A DNA stretch of 64,000 nt from Martensiomyces pterosporus (taxonomy: Eukaryota; Kickxellomycota; Kickxellomycetes; Kickxellales; Kickxellaceae), in NCBI GenBank assembly GCA_025201845.1, contig MU603985.1, positions 1-64,000 of the forward strand, written 5' to 3'. A program made the position numbers and the translations under genes. Of the stretch, positions 17,224 to 28,554 are shown piece after piece; the first letter of the stretch is position 1, and each line of letters opens with the position of its first letter. Under the pieces are notes generated by a model, which had not been told where the DNA came from, did not search any database, and saw only the letters and a program-made list of their open reading frames with translations.

Positions 17224-19257
17224 TGCCGCAGGGAAATAGACAGTACTCGGTCTGACTGCTTTCTATTTCAGTGTAAACCGCAGTATGATGACAGCCCTTG
17301 TTCAGTTGCTGTAATATGAGTGCAAAAGGCGTCGGGGAGGTGGTTCCAGTGGTTTGGGGGACAAGAGCCAGAGAAGAAAAACGCCGAGCTATTCCAGCTC
17401 TAGATGCTGGCTTATGCGCATTGGGGGAGAGAAGGGTCTTTGCAGCAAGACTGGCGTTAGAGCGGGAGGACAAAGACAGCTGCAGCACACATGACAAGAA
17501 GTGGTCACGCGCCGCTTGTCCACCCAACATTAAGCTCAAGGGCGGCAGTTTATTTTTAAACGCGCAGCCACATCTTGGCATGCAGAACCACACAATAGAC
17601 AAGAGCATCTGCACAGAACTTGATTTTCCGTGGTGATTTTGATCGATGTACGCACCCGCTCCTCTCGCTCGTGTCAAGATTGAGTGAGGCCAAGAGGCTC
17701 ATGAAGCAGAAACGCGCTTGGGCTCGGCTGTATCATGCTGGTGATGCGTTTGTGTTTGCGTGACTGGGGCAAGTGGGTCTGTCCTCTGGGTTATTTTCAG
17801 CGTTACACAGGATTCGCAACAAAAATGATGTCAATCGTACGACGGAACGTTCTCAGGGGCTGCTGCCTTGTTCTGCTGTGTTGCGTCTAGGCGCGCGTGA
17901 GTGCTGTGGTTTGGAGGGTCTGGTTTCTACAGCGCTGGGACCGCACAGCAGCGCGGTAAACACCTGTGAAACCAGCAGCCTGCTCGAGTATTTTTGCTGC
18001 TGTCCCCGGTTTGTATTACGTGTGCTATTCATAGTTTTCTTCACCAGCCGCCCGATCGGAGAGCTGCGTTTCCCTGCTAGCCAGCGACGTGCGCCATTCT
18101 GCTGCCTGCCCGCTGCCGCCCGAGGCCGCGTTCTGCAGCGGCACAGGCAGCCGTCCATGCCGGCGTCTGACCGTGGCTTGACCAGCAGCCCAGTGTGGCC
18201 CGAGCCGGCATGGCCGATAAGGCAGAGCGCATATGAAAGCTAGGCACTGCGCCGGCCTGGAATTCCGCCCAGCGTTTCCCTGAGCCCCGCATGGGCAGAG
18301 CATGGGGGATGACGCGCCGGCGGGTGCGCATGAGAGCTGCATGCAGATCCAACAAGGGCTGGCGGCGACGCAGCAGCGGGATGGGCAGCCTCCTCGACAC
18401 CTGGGACTTGAGGGCGCACTCTCCCTCTGGCCGGGAACGGCGTGTGGGGGCGCGGGTGGGGGCAATGGGGGCGAGCGTGCGATTGGGAGGAGCGGGCCAA
18501 TCACATGAGGGAGGAGCGAACAGACAGACGCATAGAGATATTTTTAGATCGACATCACTGCTGCTTTTTTTGCCGTGGACATCTATTTTTCCCCTTCCAC
18601 CCTTGTATTTTTATACTCTTTGCTTTTCTTCGCCTCTTCGCCCGTCATTCTCGCCGTTCCCTAGGCCTCAGCATAAGAAAAAGCAGCACGCCCCACCCTC
18701 CAGCAGAGTTCCTCTTTTCTCCCCCTTTCTCTTCTGCTCTGCAGCGTCTAAACCACATACCACTTCTGCCATCCTCCACAGCACTCCTCGCACTCCCACA
18801 TACGCCTTGCTTAGCACAGCCCCTGCTCTGGCCAAATAAAACGCGGAGCCTCCTTTCTGCTCCCTTTCTATTTTGACCTGGCATCAGCAGAAGCAGAAGC
18901 AAGCAGCAGCCACCCTGTGCTTCTTGGAAAGTAAAAATAAACCGCACGCACTTTATTTTTGGTGGGGGAAAGAGAAGGAGCTAGCATTCAAGCAACCCGC
19001 TTGCCCTTTGCCCTGGTGTTATTTTTGCACCTCATCCGCTTTCCATTCCACTCCAGCTCCGCTTTTTCATTTCACGCCTCCCGCCTTTTTCTGTTTTTGT
19101 CTCCACACAAGCCTTTTTCTCTTCCCGCATCACTCACGCATACGCAGACACGCACACCGCATACCATCTTTTTTATAGAACAGACTGCTTCTGAGGGGCT
19201 ATTAATACTCCTCGCTTTTCTTCTGATACACACATCCAGCCAAGCCAGCGCTAAGCC
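17224..19257. other. Two-kilobase gene-free region upstream of MADS-box gene
   Basis: No protein, tRNA or other RNA gene could be supported in this 2-kb stretch. The last 700 bases (about 18540-19257) are markedly pyrimidine-rich on the plus strand and probably form a long 5' leader and core promoter for the MADS factor. The central part is GC-rich. Several open frames exist but they are short, overlap on both strands and have low-complexity translations. Long upstream regions are common for transcription-factor genes. Confidence 0.5.
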
Positions 19258-21357
19258 ATGGGAAGAAAGAAGATAAAGATCCAAACCATCAAGGACGAGC
19301 GCAACCGGCAAGTGACGTTCCTTAAGCGCAAGGCCGGGCTGCTCAAAAAGGCATACGAGCTCAGCGTGCTATGCGACTGCGAGATAGCCGTCATCATATT
19401 CAGCTCACAGAACAAGCTCGTCCAATATGCCTCGACAAACATGGACAAGGTGCTCATGCGCTACACGGACTTTGGCGAGCCCAATGAAAGCCTGACAAAC
19501 GCCCAGTGCGCATCCATGTACCGCGATGGCGAGCACGACGACGACGAGCTGCACTCGCGGAGCGCCCTGCTGGACGGCCCCTTTTCAGCAAGCACTCCGG
19601 GCGCCGCTAATGACTTTAGTGCTTCCGTCGATGGCAGCGGTGCTGCGGCCCTCCACTCGCCGCCTGACCTCCACAGATCCCGCTACCAGAGCTCCTTTGG
19701 CGGTGGCAGCACGCCGGGCTCGGGCAGTGCTGGCATTGGAGGCGTGCCCATCCTATCGATGCCCCCGGGCTATGCGCAGCAGCAGCAGCAGCAGCATTCG
19801 CAGATGGCCAACGTGTACTCGCCAGCCATCGGCGACGTCGATAACAGTGGCGGCTCCCCGTACTACTCGTCCCCTATGGCCTACTCAAATGGCTCTCAAG
19901 CACATATCCCCACACCGGCAAATGCGCTCTATGCACAGCAGCGCATCATGCCGCAGGTAGCCCAGGCACAGGCTGCCGGAATTGGCGGGCCCTCCTCTGT
20001 CCCCATGTATCCGTCTTATGGATCACCTGCCCGCGGTCAGCCGCAACAAGCACAGCAGCAGCAGCAGCCAACTAGCCAGCTTCCCTATGCCCAGCCTCTG
20101 ATGCGCCAATACCAATACCCGACGCTGGCCGGGTACCAGCAGCCAGCACAGCCGGCGGGCATGGTCACTGCAGTCTCGGCTGCCATGGCCTCAGCAAGCA
20201 TGCCGCAGCAGCAAGCAGCCACAATGTCATCGCTAGCTCCCGGCGTCCCGTCAATTGGCGACGGTCGCCCATACGGGATGTACCAAGTTGGCCATCCCTA
20301 CCAGCCGGGCCAGGTGCTTGGCCGTCCGCTCGACACGTTCCGCTCGCGGCTGGCTGCTCCCTCGCCGCTATCCAATGCACCCGTTGGCGCCGGCGTAGCT
20401 CCTCAGTACATGGTTTATAGGATGCCCGACGGCTCAACGCAGACTGTTGATCCCAGCACCACACACCACCCGCAGCAGCACCTCCACACCATCGCCGAAG
20501 ACGACGATGACGGCTATACGGAGTACCAGCAGCAGCTGGACGAGGCCGCCGCCATCAAGGAGCAGATATCTGCTGACCATGGTGACGCTGAAGACGTTGA
20601 CGCTGATGCCGAAGAGCAGAACACACAGCAAGAACAAGCAGATATCGCCGAGGCTGCCAACAGCGCCGGGGGCAAGTCTGCCAACGCCGATGTCGATGCT
20701 GATGAAAGTGCCAATGCCGCAGACGACGACAGTGAGCAGCAGCAGCAGACAACGCCATCGTCGCGCGAGCCCCCAAGTCTACGCGTCGAGATCCCGTCAA
20801 AGTCGCAATCGCGGCCACGCGGCGACACTGTCAGCTCATCGGCCATCCGCCGGTCAGCAGCCAGCACTGGCGGCCGTGGTGGCGGAAGCAGCACAGCCAC
20901 CACGCCAAGCACAGCAAGCGGCCGCGCTGGCATGTCTGCAGGCGAGCTGACCTCCTCGTCATCCACAAAGTCCGCAGGCCAGCCCCTTCGCACGCGGAGA
21001 CTTCCGCCAGCAGTCAACACATCGGCACGCAATTCGGGGCTGAACGAGCCAGGGCCGCAGACGGCAATGCTCATAGAGTTTGCCCAGAACCTCCCGTCGC
21101 CCTCCACATTCTATCCCTCAATGTACCAGCAGAGCGAGAGCTTCAGCCCGCTGGAGTTTGGCACCACGCCAATCATTGGCCACCAGCAGACGAGTGCCTT
21201 CCAGTGGCCCGTCCCGCCCAGCGTAGCCTCGTCGACAAGAGCCCCTCACCAGCCGTCGCCTCTCAAGCGGAGCGTGGTATCCAAGGACTCGCTGCCGGCA
21301 TCTGACACAACAGCGGACTTGCCGTCGCCAAGAAAGCGCGGCCGGACGCAAATATGA
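19258..21357 (+). CDS. MADS-box transcription factor, MEF2/Rlm1/Smp1 type
   Basis: DNA-binding regulator of 699 aa, one exon. The MADS box is residues 1-57: [20 protein letters not shown], then [20 protein letters not shown] and AVIIFSS. The sequence [11 protein letters not shown] and the following MEF2 domain ([19 protein letters not shown]) place it with MEF2/Rlm1 rather than SRF/Mcm1. Rlm1 in yeast acts downstream of the cell-wall-integrity MAP kinase; a similar role here is inference. The remaining 600 residues are low complexity: Gln-rich runs, Ser/Pro stretches with many SP sites, an acidic Asp/Glu-rich block around residues 415-500 that could activate transcription, and a closing SPRKRGRTQ that could be a nuclear-localisation signal. 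It converges on ATP1. Confidence 0.96.
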   Translation: MGRKKIKIQTIKDERNRQVTFLKRKAGLLKKAYELSVLCDCEIAVIIFSSQNKLVQYASTNMDKVLMRYTDFGEPNESLTNAQCASMYRDGEHDDDELHSRSALLDGPFSASTPGAANDFSASVDGSGAAALHSPPDLHRSRYQSSFGGGSTPGSGSAGIGGVPILSMPPGYAQQQQQQHSQMANVYSPAIGDVDNSGGSPYYSSPMAYSNGSQAHIPTPANALYAQQRIMPQVAQAQAAGIGGPSSVPMYPSYGSPARGQPQQAQQQQQPTSQLPYAQPLMRQYQYPTLAGYQQPAQPAGMVTAVSAAMASASMPQQQAATMSSLAPGVPSIGDGRPYGMYQVGHPYQPGQVLGRPLDTFRSRLAAPSPLSNAPVGAGVAPQYMVYRMPDGSTQTVDPSTTHHPQQHLHTIAEDDDDGYTEYQQQLDEAAAIKEQISADHGDAEDVDADAEEQNTQQEQADIAEAANSAGGKSANADVDADESANAADDDSEQQQQTTPSSREPPSLRVEIPSKSQSRPRGDTVSSSAIRRSAASTGGRGGGSSTATTPSTASGRAGMSAGELTSSSSTKSAGQPLRTRRLPPAVNTSARNSGLNEPGPQTAMLIEFAQNLPSPSTFYPSMYQQSESFSPLEFGTTPIIGHQQTSAFQWPVPPSVASSTRAPHQPSPLKRSVVSKDSLPASDTTADLPSPRKRGRTQI

Positions 21358-22680
21358 TTATCCCCTTTTCGCACTCGCTTCTATCTGTTTACCTTTCAAT
21401 GTGTAATTTGCATCACCAAGATTGTAAAGGATGCGTGGTTTCGCTGCAAGCCACTGCTCCTGGGCATGATCTACATCCATATTCCTCTCCACTCCCTTTC
21501 TATATCCAGCCCATCCACCGCTTTGCGCATTTCCTTACTCCCACACCAGTAGCCTCTCCATCAGTTTGGCCCCCCATCTGCTGCCGCCTTTCCTGTTCTT
21601 CAATATCATTGCCAGTCTGTACAGTATTGCTGCTACCCCAAATACACAACCATGACGTTTATTTATTTATTCACTCATTCGTTTATTTGCAACTGAGCAG
21701 CTACACACGGCATGCAATCGGCTCACATGATCGGCATCGCTACACATGGAAGCCACAGGTATGTGCGAAATAATTAGTATTCACGACACACCAAGCCAGC
21801 GAATTGAATAAAGCCGGGTGCTGCAAGCCTCAGATAAGATTGGTGATTGTTTATCAACACATGCCCTTGACGGGTGCTTTCCCGCTCAACCGCCCAGCCC
21901 CGAGAGGCCGGAAAGGAGCAGAGAAAGAGCCCACCAAGCACTTTTCAGCGTGGTGCATGAAGGTTGTCATCATTGCAAGCAGCATGCCGGCACTAATTTG
22001 AAGAGGAGGGTGATACGTACGCCTTCCGTTACCTTGAATCTCAAGCGATTAGCCACGCTCCTTCTCCTGCAGCACACACTACACGACCCTAGAGTATCGA
22101 AGAAAACCACCGCATCCGCATTGCGTTTAGTTACATCCACTGAACAGCGTCCCCCAGCAAAAGGCTGCGAGAAATGGCGAAGCATCAGGTGCAAACGATC
22201 AGTTCATCCACACTTTGTATTGGATTTCAGAGAGATTCCCATTTTGCTATATTTTTGGTCATCACACGCCTCGTCTCCCGCAGGAACATCAGACAGCCAG
22301 AAAAAGACGTACCTCCAGCAAAACGAAATAAACGAGTAGTATAACAACAAAGATGCATCCATGGAGGCAAGAGAGCAGCGCAGTGCCTGTCGGGATTTAT
22401 AGCCCTCAAATCCGTCTGCTCAGAGTGAAAAATTTTCACGAATCAACGCGAGCCCTCGCCATCGGCTCGCCGGCTCACGCCGACACTCGTTATCAGCAGA
22501 GGCTGCCCAGCGCTGAGTCTAGGGTTAGAAAACTCGGTCACATTTAAAGCAAAATGACGGTCTGAGAAACAAAGGAAAGCTGTTAAGGTGAAGAAAGACA
22601 GTGGAGAAAAGAAAAAGGCGAGTGGCTGACGATGCATGGCGTCCTCAGGAGAGCTTGCGCCCGTGGGGCGGTCAGCCCAC
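21358..22680. other. Convergent intergenic region, MADS / ATP1
   Basis: About 1.3 kb lies between two genes whose 3' ends face each other, longer than the other convergent gaps in the window. A plus-strand open frame at 21818-22339 (173 codons) has no recognisable domain and no obvious codon bias. No tRNA or repeat was found. It may hold long 3' UTRs or a non-coding RNA; the sequence does not say. Confidence 0.45.
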
Positions 22681-25047
22681 TTAGATGAAGGACTTGACAA
22701 AGTCGCCAGTGATCTCGCGGAGCTTCTTCTCGGTAGCCTCGTCGATCTGGCCCTTGGTGCGGATGGCCTCAAGGATGTCGGCGTGGTTCGAGGCAACGAA
22801 GGGAATGAACTTCTGCTCGAACTCGACAATGCGGGCGGTGGGGACCTTGTCAAGGAAACCGTTGACACCGGCGAAGATGATGGCGACCTGGTCCTCGACC
22901 GAGAGGGGCGAGTACTGGGCCTGCTTGAGCATCTCGGTGAGGCGGGCACCGCGGTTGAGGAGGAACTGGGTCGAGGCATCGAGATCGGAACCGAACTGAG
23001 CGAAGGCAGCAACCTCACGGTACTGGGCAAGGAAGAGCTTGAGCGAGCCAGCAACCTGCTTCATGGCCTTGGTCTGGGCAGCGGATCCGACACGGGAAAC
23101 GGAGATACCGACGTTAATGGCGGGGCGGATACCCTTGAAGAAGAGCTCGGCCTCAAGGAAGACCTGGCCGTCAGTGATGGAAATGACGTTGGTGGGAATG
23201 TAAGCGGACACATCTCCACCCTGGGTCTCAATGATGGGGAGGGCAGTGAGGGAGCCAGAGCCAAAGTTCTTGTTCATCTTGGCAGCACGCTCGAGAAGGC
23301 GCGAGTGCAGGTAGAAGACATCACCAGGGTAGGCCTCACGACCAGGGGGACGGCGGAGGAGGAGAGACATCTGGCGGTAGGCAACAGCCTGCTTGGAGAG
23401 ATCGTCGTAGATGATGAGGGCGTGCTTGCCGTTGTCACGGAAGAACTCACCCATGGCGCAGCCGGAGTAAGGAGCGAGGTACTGGAGAGGGGCAGCCTCG
23501 GAGGCGGTGGCAGCAACAACGATCGAGTACTTGAGGGCGTCGTTCTCCTCGAGGGTCTGGACGAACTGGGCGACAGTCGAGCGCTTCTGGCCAATAGCGA
23601 CGTACACGCAGTACAGCTTCTTGGTCTCGTCGTTGCCGTCGTTCCAGCGCTTCTGGTTAAGGATGGTGTCGAGGGTGACCGAGGTCTTACCGGTCTGGCG
23701 ATCACCAATGATCAGCTCACGCTGGCCACGGCCGATGGGAAGCATGGAGTCGATGGACTTGATACCGGTCTGCATGGGCTCGTGGACGGACTGGCGGGGA
23801 ATGATACCGGGAGCCTTGACCATAGCACGGGAGCGCAGGGTGGTGTTGATGGGGCCCTTGCCATCGATGGGGTTACCGAGGGCATCGACGACACGGCCGA
23901 GGAGAGCCTCGCCGACGGGAACATCGACAATGGAGCCGGTACGCTTGACAGTGTCACCCTCCTTGATGAGACGATCGTTACCAAAGACGACAATACCGAC
24001 GTTGTCAGCCTCGAGGTTAAGGGCCATACCCTGGACACCGCTGGAGAACTCAACCATCTCCTCAGCCTGGACGTTCTTCAGGCCGTAGACGCGGGCAATA
24101 CCGTCACCGACGGAGAGGACGCGGCCAGTCTCCTGGAGGTCGACCTTGTTGGCGGCTCCGAGGATGCGGTCCTCGAGGATCGAAGTGACCTCAGAGGCAG
24201 CTAAAGGAATCGAGGCGCGAGTGAAGCGGGCAAGAGGGGGATGCAATTAGTGACTGTGGATCAATGCACACCTCATGCACAAGGTGGCCTGGCCCGGCCT
24301 GGCTTTGTCAGAGAGCGGCGCTTTGCTGCTAGGCGGTAGAGCCAATACTTACCAGGCTTGGCACCGGCCTGGGCGGGGACCGAGGTAGAGAGGGCGCGGA
24401 CCACGGCGGGGGTGGCAGCACGGGCCTACACACAGTGATTACGAAAATAGACGTGGGGAAACCCGTTAGTGCAGGTGCAGCTGAGTATAATATTGCAGCA
24501 AGGGCTGTTGAGATAAGCAAACACCACGCTGCAGAAAGCTCAGCAAGGCCAGCTAGCCGCCTGCTGCCGCTCCTGCCATCTGCCACTCTTGAATCTAGCT
24601 GCTTGAATCTCTGCCACTGCCTTAAATTTGAAAGGAGATCGTGGGGCTCGGCAGGCGGCACAATACAAGCGCTTATTATGAGAGCAAGAAGCGGTGCGCC
24701 TTTGCAGCAAGGATGGTGTGTGTCTTGTGTATGTAGATAGTCTTCCTGGGCTCTCGCGCGAGGAGACGCCAATTGGGTACTTGCTCGAGCAGGATCATTT
24801 CAAATTCAGAAAACATGAATCTCAAAGATAGCGAGATTTGCAACAGCGCTTTGCTGCCCGCAGCAAGCAGCACAGTCCTAGCCCTCCTGTCCTTGTCGCT
24901 CCACACATATCAAGCAGGAAGAGCCAGAATGGCCACCTGCTGTTCGATAATAGATAAGCAAAACAGGGTGCTATGGGAGATACGTACCATGGCGCGAGCG
25001 AGAGGCACGCGAGTAGCGGTGGCGAGACGAGACACGTTCTTAAGCAT
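22681..25047 (-). CDS. ATP1: Mitochondrial ATP synthase F1 subunit alpha
   Basis: Catalytic-core alpha subunit of the mitochondrial F1F0 ATP synthase. Three exons, read on the minus strand: 24988-25047, 24353-24425 and 22681-24200, giving 550 aa in frame. Exon 1 encodes the presequence start [20 protein letters not shown], exon 2 the rest of the presequence ([15 protein letters not shown]...), and exon 3 the mature protein from [12 protein letters not shown]. Junctions are ATG|GTACGT, TGTGTAG|GCC, CTG|GTAAGT and CTTTAG|CTG. Key motifs are the P-loop [23 protein letters not shown], the PYSGCAMGE segment and the alpha-specific [19 protein letters not shown]. The family signature [17 protein letters not shown] is intact. 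Strong codon bias fits high expression and explains a 522-codon antisense open frame. Confidence 0.98.
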
Positions 25048-25568
25048 TGTAATCGTGTGGCAGGCTATAATCGGTGCCTTTTTACTTCTCTAAGAAATTG
25101 AACTTTGGAAAAAGCGAGGGAAAAGCAGAGCAAAGGGAGGCAGAGGCTTTAGAATCAGAGCGCCAGCCGATAAAGGGGCAGCCTGCCTTTTCGCTCCATC
25201 CTGCAGAATAGCAGTCCTCCACTCCCGTTATCCACCCTTCGCACCCAACCAATTCAAAAGTTTGCCTCGCCCGCTGCTGCTGATAATGAAGCGAGCTGCA
25301 GCTCGCACGCTGCAAACCTCTGTTGACGGTAGATTCCGCGCCGGCTCGACCGCTTGATACTGATATGATCGATTACGCAGAGGATCGCATTTATCGCCGT
25401 CAGCTGTGGAAGGCGACACGGGCGTGTTTGGCTGGTGCGTTTGCCGCATTTTTCCAACAGCCCAGCCGGCGAAGCACGCCCTTGTGAATTCAGCTATTCT
25501 GCCTCTGCTGTTAAATCTGCTTGACAACGCGATAAAGGGACACTTGGCGAATTCAGCACACTGGGAAA
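25048..25568. other. Divergent promoter region, ATP1 / bL21m
   Basis: About 520 bases separate the starts of two nuclear genes for mitochondrial proteins that point away from each other. A shared bidirectional promoter is plausible but no specific site was recognised. Confidence 0.5.
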
Positions 25569-26105
25569 ATGTCGCTTGCTGGACTTGCTCGCTCACGATT
25601 CGGCCTCAACGCAGCACAGGCGCTATCTGCCACAGCATTCACACGAATCTCTGCTGCCAGCGTGCGCCCAGCATGCTCATTCTACTCCACAGGGACAGCC
25701 CAGACCGCAGAGCCACCCGTCGCTTGGTCTAGCAACACTGCTGATCTGGTCAACCGCCTGCGCGACCAGCAAAAGTACTATGCAACAGTGGTTATCAAGG
25801 GCCGCCCCTTTACCGTGGCCCAGAATGACATTATCATCATGGATCGTATCAAAGAGCTCGAGCTTGGCGATGCCCTGGCCCTCAACCAGGTCACTGAGCT
25901 TGGATCGCACGACTACACTATCAAGGGCCAGCCCTTTGTCGACCCCAGCCTGTTCAAGATCCAGGCCACCGTTATTGAGCACCCGGACGGCAAGCTGTTC
26001 AGCGTCGTTAAGAAGAGACGGCGCACTGCTCAGAAGAAGACCACCTTCCACCGCAACCACTACACGATGCTGCGCATCTCCATGATTGATGTCAACAAGC
26101 TCTAA
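25569..26105 (+). CDS. MRPL21: Mitochondrial large-subunit ribosomal protein bL21m
   Basis: Component of the mitochondrial 54S/39S large ribosomal subunit, 178 aa, one exon. The first 45 residues (SLAGLARSRFGLNAAQALSATAFTRIS) are Ala/Arg/Ser-rich and acid-free, a typical matrix presequence. The bL21 domain runs from about residue 70 to the end: YYATVVIKGRPFTVAQNDII, ELGDALALNQVTELGSHDYTIKG, and the closing KRRRTAQKKTTFHRNHYTMLRI, which matches the KRRR-x6-G/H-R-x2-YT signature of bacterial L21 (KKRRRKNYRRKQGHRQ type). Yeast calls the orthologue MRPL49. It is divergent from ATP1. Confidence 0.94.
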   Translation: MSLAGLARSRFGLNAAQALSATAFTRISAASVRPACSFYSTGTAQTAEPPVAWSSNTADLVNRLRDQQKYYATVVIKGRPFTVAQNDIIIMDRIKELELGDALALNQVTELGSHDYTIKGQPFVDPSLFKIQATVIEHPDGKLFSVVKKRRRTAQKKTTFHRNHYTMLRISMIDVNKL

Positions 26106-26273
26106 AAGCCGTGTCTATATTTTTTCGTTCGTAGCCGTGCTGACAACCCAGCATAAATCCAAAAAAGAAAAAATACACTGTCTGCCTAGCCGACCGAGAG
26201 AAGACGCTTCCAGAGCTGAGCAGAGTCGTCTGCAGCAGCGCGACCCAAAAAAAAAAAAAGCAAAAGAAGAACC

Positions 26274-26344
26274 TGCTGTTGCCTGGAATCGAACCAGGGT
26301 CGACACGGCCACAACGTGATGTACTGCCACTATACTACAACAGC
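26274..26344 (-). tRNA. tRNA-His (anticodon GTG)
   Basis: Seventy-one bases on the minus strand fold as a cloverleaf. The acceptor stem GCTGTTG pairs perfectly with CAACAGC and the discriminator is A. The D-arm reads TAGTATAGTGGCAGTA, very like other eukaryotic His tRNAs. The anticodon loop TTGTGGC gives GTG, with stem TCACG/CGTGT that has one T-T mismatch at its outer pair. The T-arm is CCTGG-TTCGATT-CCAGG. The extra 5' G of histidine tRNA is not encoded, as normal for eukaryotes. Confidence 0.93.
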
Positions 26345-26697
26345 TGGAGGTTCTGCCCAGGGGCCAACCGCACCTTCTGGCTGCCGGAAAAAACGAGGCA
26401 TATACAATAGTGTCGAATCGCTTGTCGTGACTGCCAAAAATGGCAAATCCTCTCTGCGGCTCCTCTTTCTGTGGCGCAAGGAGCAGCACCCAGACTCAGC
26501 TCTGGTAGCAGCCAGCTTTTGGAGCACACCTTCGCTCTGGAACTGCTGGATGCCACCAAGTGCGAACACATTGAAACCAGTCCACATCGTACCCTCCCAT
26601 AGGTGGGCCACATGCTGGACACAGTGGACAGCACCGCAACCAGGTGCGTTGCGGCGTCTGTCCATATATTCACAGCCATCTTGCGCATGCGATACAT
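26345..26697. other. Intergenic, tRNA-His to CDK10-like gene
   Basis: About 350 bases form the upstream region of the kinase and of the divergent tRNA-His. No other gene is recognised. An in-frame ATG at 26644 lies in this stretch and could extend the kinase by 18 residues. Confidence 0.55.
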
Positions 26698-27888
26698 ATG
26701 ATGGGCGATAGCGGAGGACTAGTTGACTTTTCGGGAAACCCAACATCCATTCCCGAGAGCGGATTTCTAGGAGCATGCAATGACGTCGATTCATACGAGA
26801 AGCTAGAGCGCATCGGCGAAGGGACATACGGGATCGTGTACAAAGCACGGCACAGGCAGACCGGGCGGATTGTGGCGCTAAAGCGAATGCGCGTGAACAT
26901 GGATGACAACTCCAGCGGACTGCCGCTATCCAGTTTCCGCGAAATTGCGCTTCTTAAGCGCTTGCGACACAGAAACATCGTCAGCGTGATCGAAATAGCG
27001 GCTGGCCACAAAATCGACAGCATATTCATGGTGATGGAGTACTGCGAGTACGACCTAGGGACACTGCTGGATAGCATGAAGACGCCATTTGCACAGTCAG
27101 AAGTCAAAAGCCTGCTATCGCAGCTGCTGCATGGGCTCGAATACTGCCACCAAAACTTTATTGTCCACCGAGACTTGAAGCTGCCGAATGCGCTGCTGAC
27201 ACGGTCGGGTGAGCTCAAGATTGCTGACTTTGGGCTCGCCAGACTGTTCCACCAGCCAAGTAGACCCATGACGCCACAGGTAGCCACCCTGTGGTACCGC
27301 GCTCCTGAGCTGATCTTGGGGTCCACGGAGTATTCAGCAGCCATTGACCTGTGGTCCGTGGGATGCATTTTTGGCGAACTGCTGATCCACAAGCCGTTTA
27401 TGCCGGGCAAAACAGAGCAAGAGCAGATGCGGCTGATTGTGGACATGATCGGGGCCCCAAACGAGCGGATATGGCCAGGGTATCGGCAGCTGCCCCTGGC
27501 GCCGTTAGTTCGCTTCCCAGACAACAAGTAGGTGCTCAATGGTGCTTGTGCAAGGATGTGGAAAGATGTAGGCGCGAGTCAGCTAATGTGCATGCTGAAC
27601 CACGCTATTATCATGTAGGTACAACAACCTAAAGTTGGCTGTCCGTAACGTCAGCACGAATACAGTCATGCTTCTGAACGGGCTGCTCACATACGACCCA
27701 CAAAAGCGGTTGACAGTGCAACAGGCCCTGGACCATGCGTACTTTTTCGAGATGCCTGCACGTAGGTAGCCATGCAAAGCAATTTATCTAATTTGTGCTT
27801 CTTCATATGCACCCATTTTGTTGATGCATGTTTTCTATTTGCCATGCTATGTTCTCTGGATGTAGCTACTCGACCAGTCATTCGATGA
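26698..27888 (+). CDS. CDK10: CDK10-like cyclin-dependent protein kinase
   Basis: Serine/threonine kinase of 331 aa. Three exons: 26698-27527, 27619-27761 and 27866-27888, joined DNK|YNNLK and PA|PTRPVIR, both in frame. The Gly loop is IGEGTYGIVYKA, the ATP-binding Lys lies in VALKRMR, and the PSTAIRE-equivalent helix reads PLSSFREIALLK. The catalytic loop is HRDLKLPNALL, followed by the DFG segment ADFGLARLFHQP and activation loop MTPQVATLWYRAPE. The insert GTSE-like PGKTEQEQMRLIVDMIGAPNERIWPG and the early YNNLK match CDK10 better than CDK11 or CDK7. CDK10 partners in animals with cyclin M; the cyclin in this window is cyclin K/CTK2-like, so the two need not be partners. The tiny last exon is my reconstruction; otherwise translation would stop at 27768. 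Confidence 0.9.
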
Positions 27889-28554
27889 CAAGCGATGTTC
27901 GCAAAGGAGTGGCCTGCTTTGGCTCTCTTGACAAGATTGCAGTCCGGGCGAGACACGCACTTGGGCTACGGCCAACCCAGACCTGGAATGTAGCAGCAAT
28001 GAAACGAGCTGGCTCTCGCCAGTAGACGATTCTCCCAAAAGCCAACGCTGCTGCTGCCGCTGCCAGCTTGGGCCTCAGCACTCAGTTTGCAACACTTGGG
28101 GGCTAGAAGTAGGAGCTGCACGCCGCATGTGCTGCCTACTTCATGCCTTTCCCCTTGGTGCCATCGCGGCTTTGGCTGGCTTCTTGGTCCATGTGTGCAC
28201 AAGAAGCAGTGCGCTCCAAAGCGTGACGGGTTATGCGTGTGCCTGGCCCTCATGTGAGTGACGCTGTCACACCGAAAGAGAATGCTGCCTCGTGACCCAG
28301 CTTTGAGGGTGATCCACGCCCTATTTTCAATCTACCAGGGCACTCCCCCATTGGGTATGCCTGGCTGCGCGTCTGCTGTTGGTCAAGAGGGGGAGTTTGT
28401 TCCCTACACCCCACCACGCGGTTAGCTGCCGCATTCTCTCTCTTCCCTTTCTCCGCCCTTTTCTTTGTCTTCAGAAATACGTGTGAACCTTTGCTCATAT
28501 ACCTTTGCTCCTCGCTCCAGATATTACAGCCCACAGCCTTCCTTGCATTTCAAC
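27889..28554. other. Intergenic, CDK10-like gene to bleomycin hydrolase
   Basis: About 670 bases between two plus-strand genes, with a pyrimidine-rich leader (about 28430-28470) ahead of the hydrolase start. Open frames on the minus strand here are short and unconvincing. No RNA gene recognised. Confidence 0.55.

Noticed and set aside
21818..22339. 173-codon frame in the convergent gap
   Set aside because: No family recognised and no splice context; treated as chance.
22636..24204. 522-codon open frame on the plus strand across ATP1
   Set aside because: It is the exact antisense of the conserved ATP1 exon. Strong codon bias in highly expressed genes removes antisense stops; the translation is low-complexity Leu/Gly/Val/Asp.
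26247..26262. A-rich homopolymer near tRNA-His
   Set aside because: Could suggest a retroposon tail, but no target duplication or element was found; simple poly-A/T runs occur throughout.
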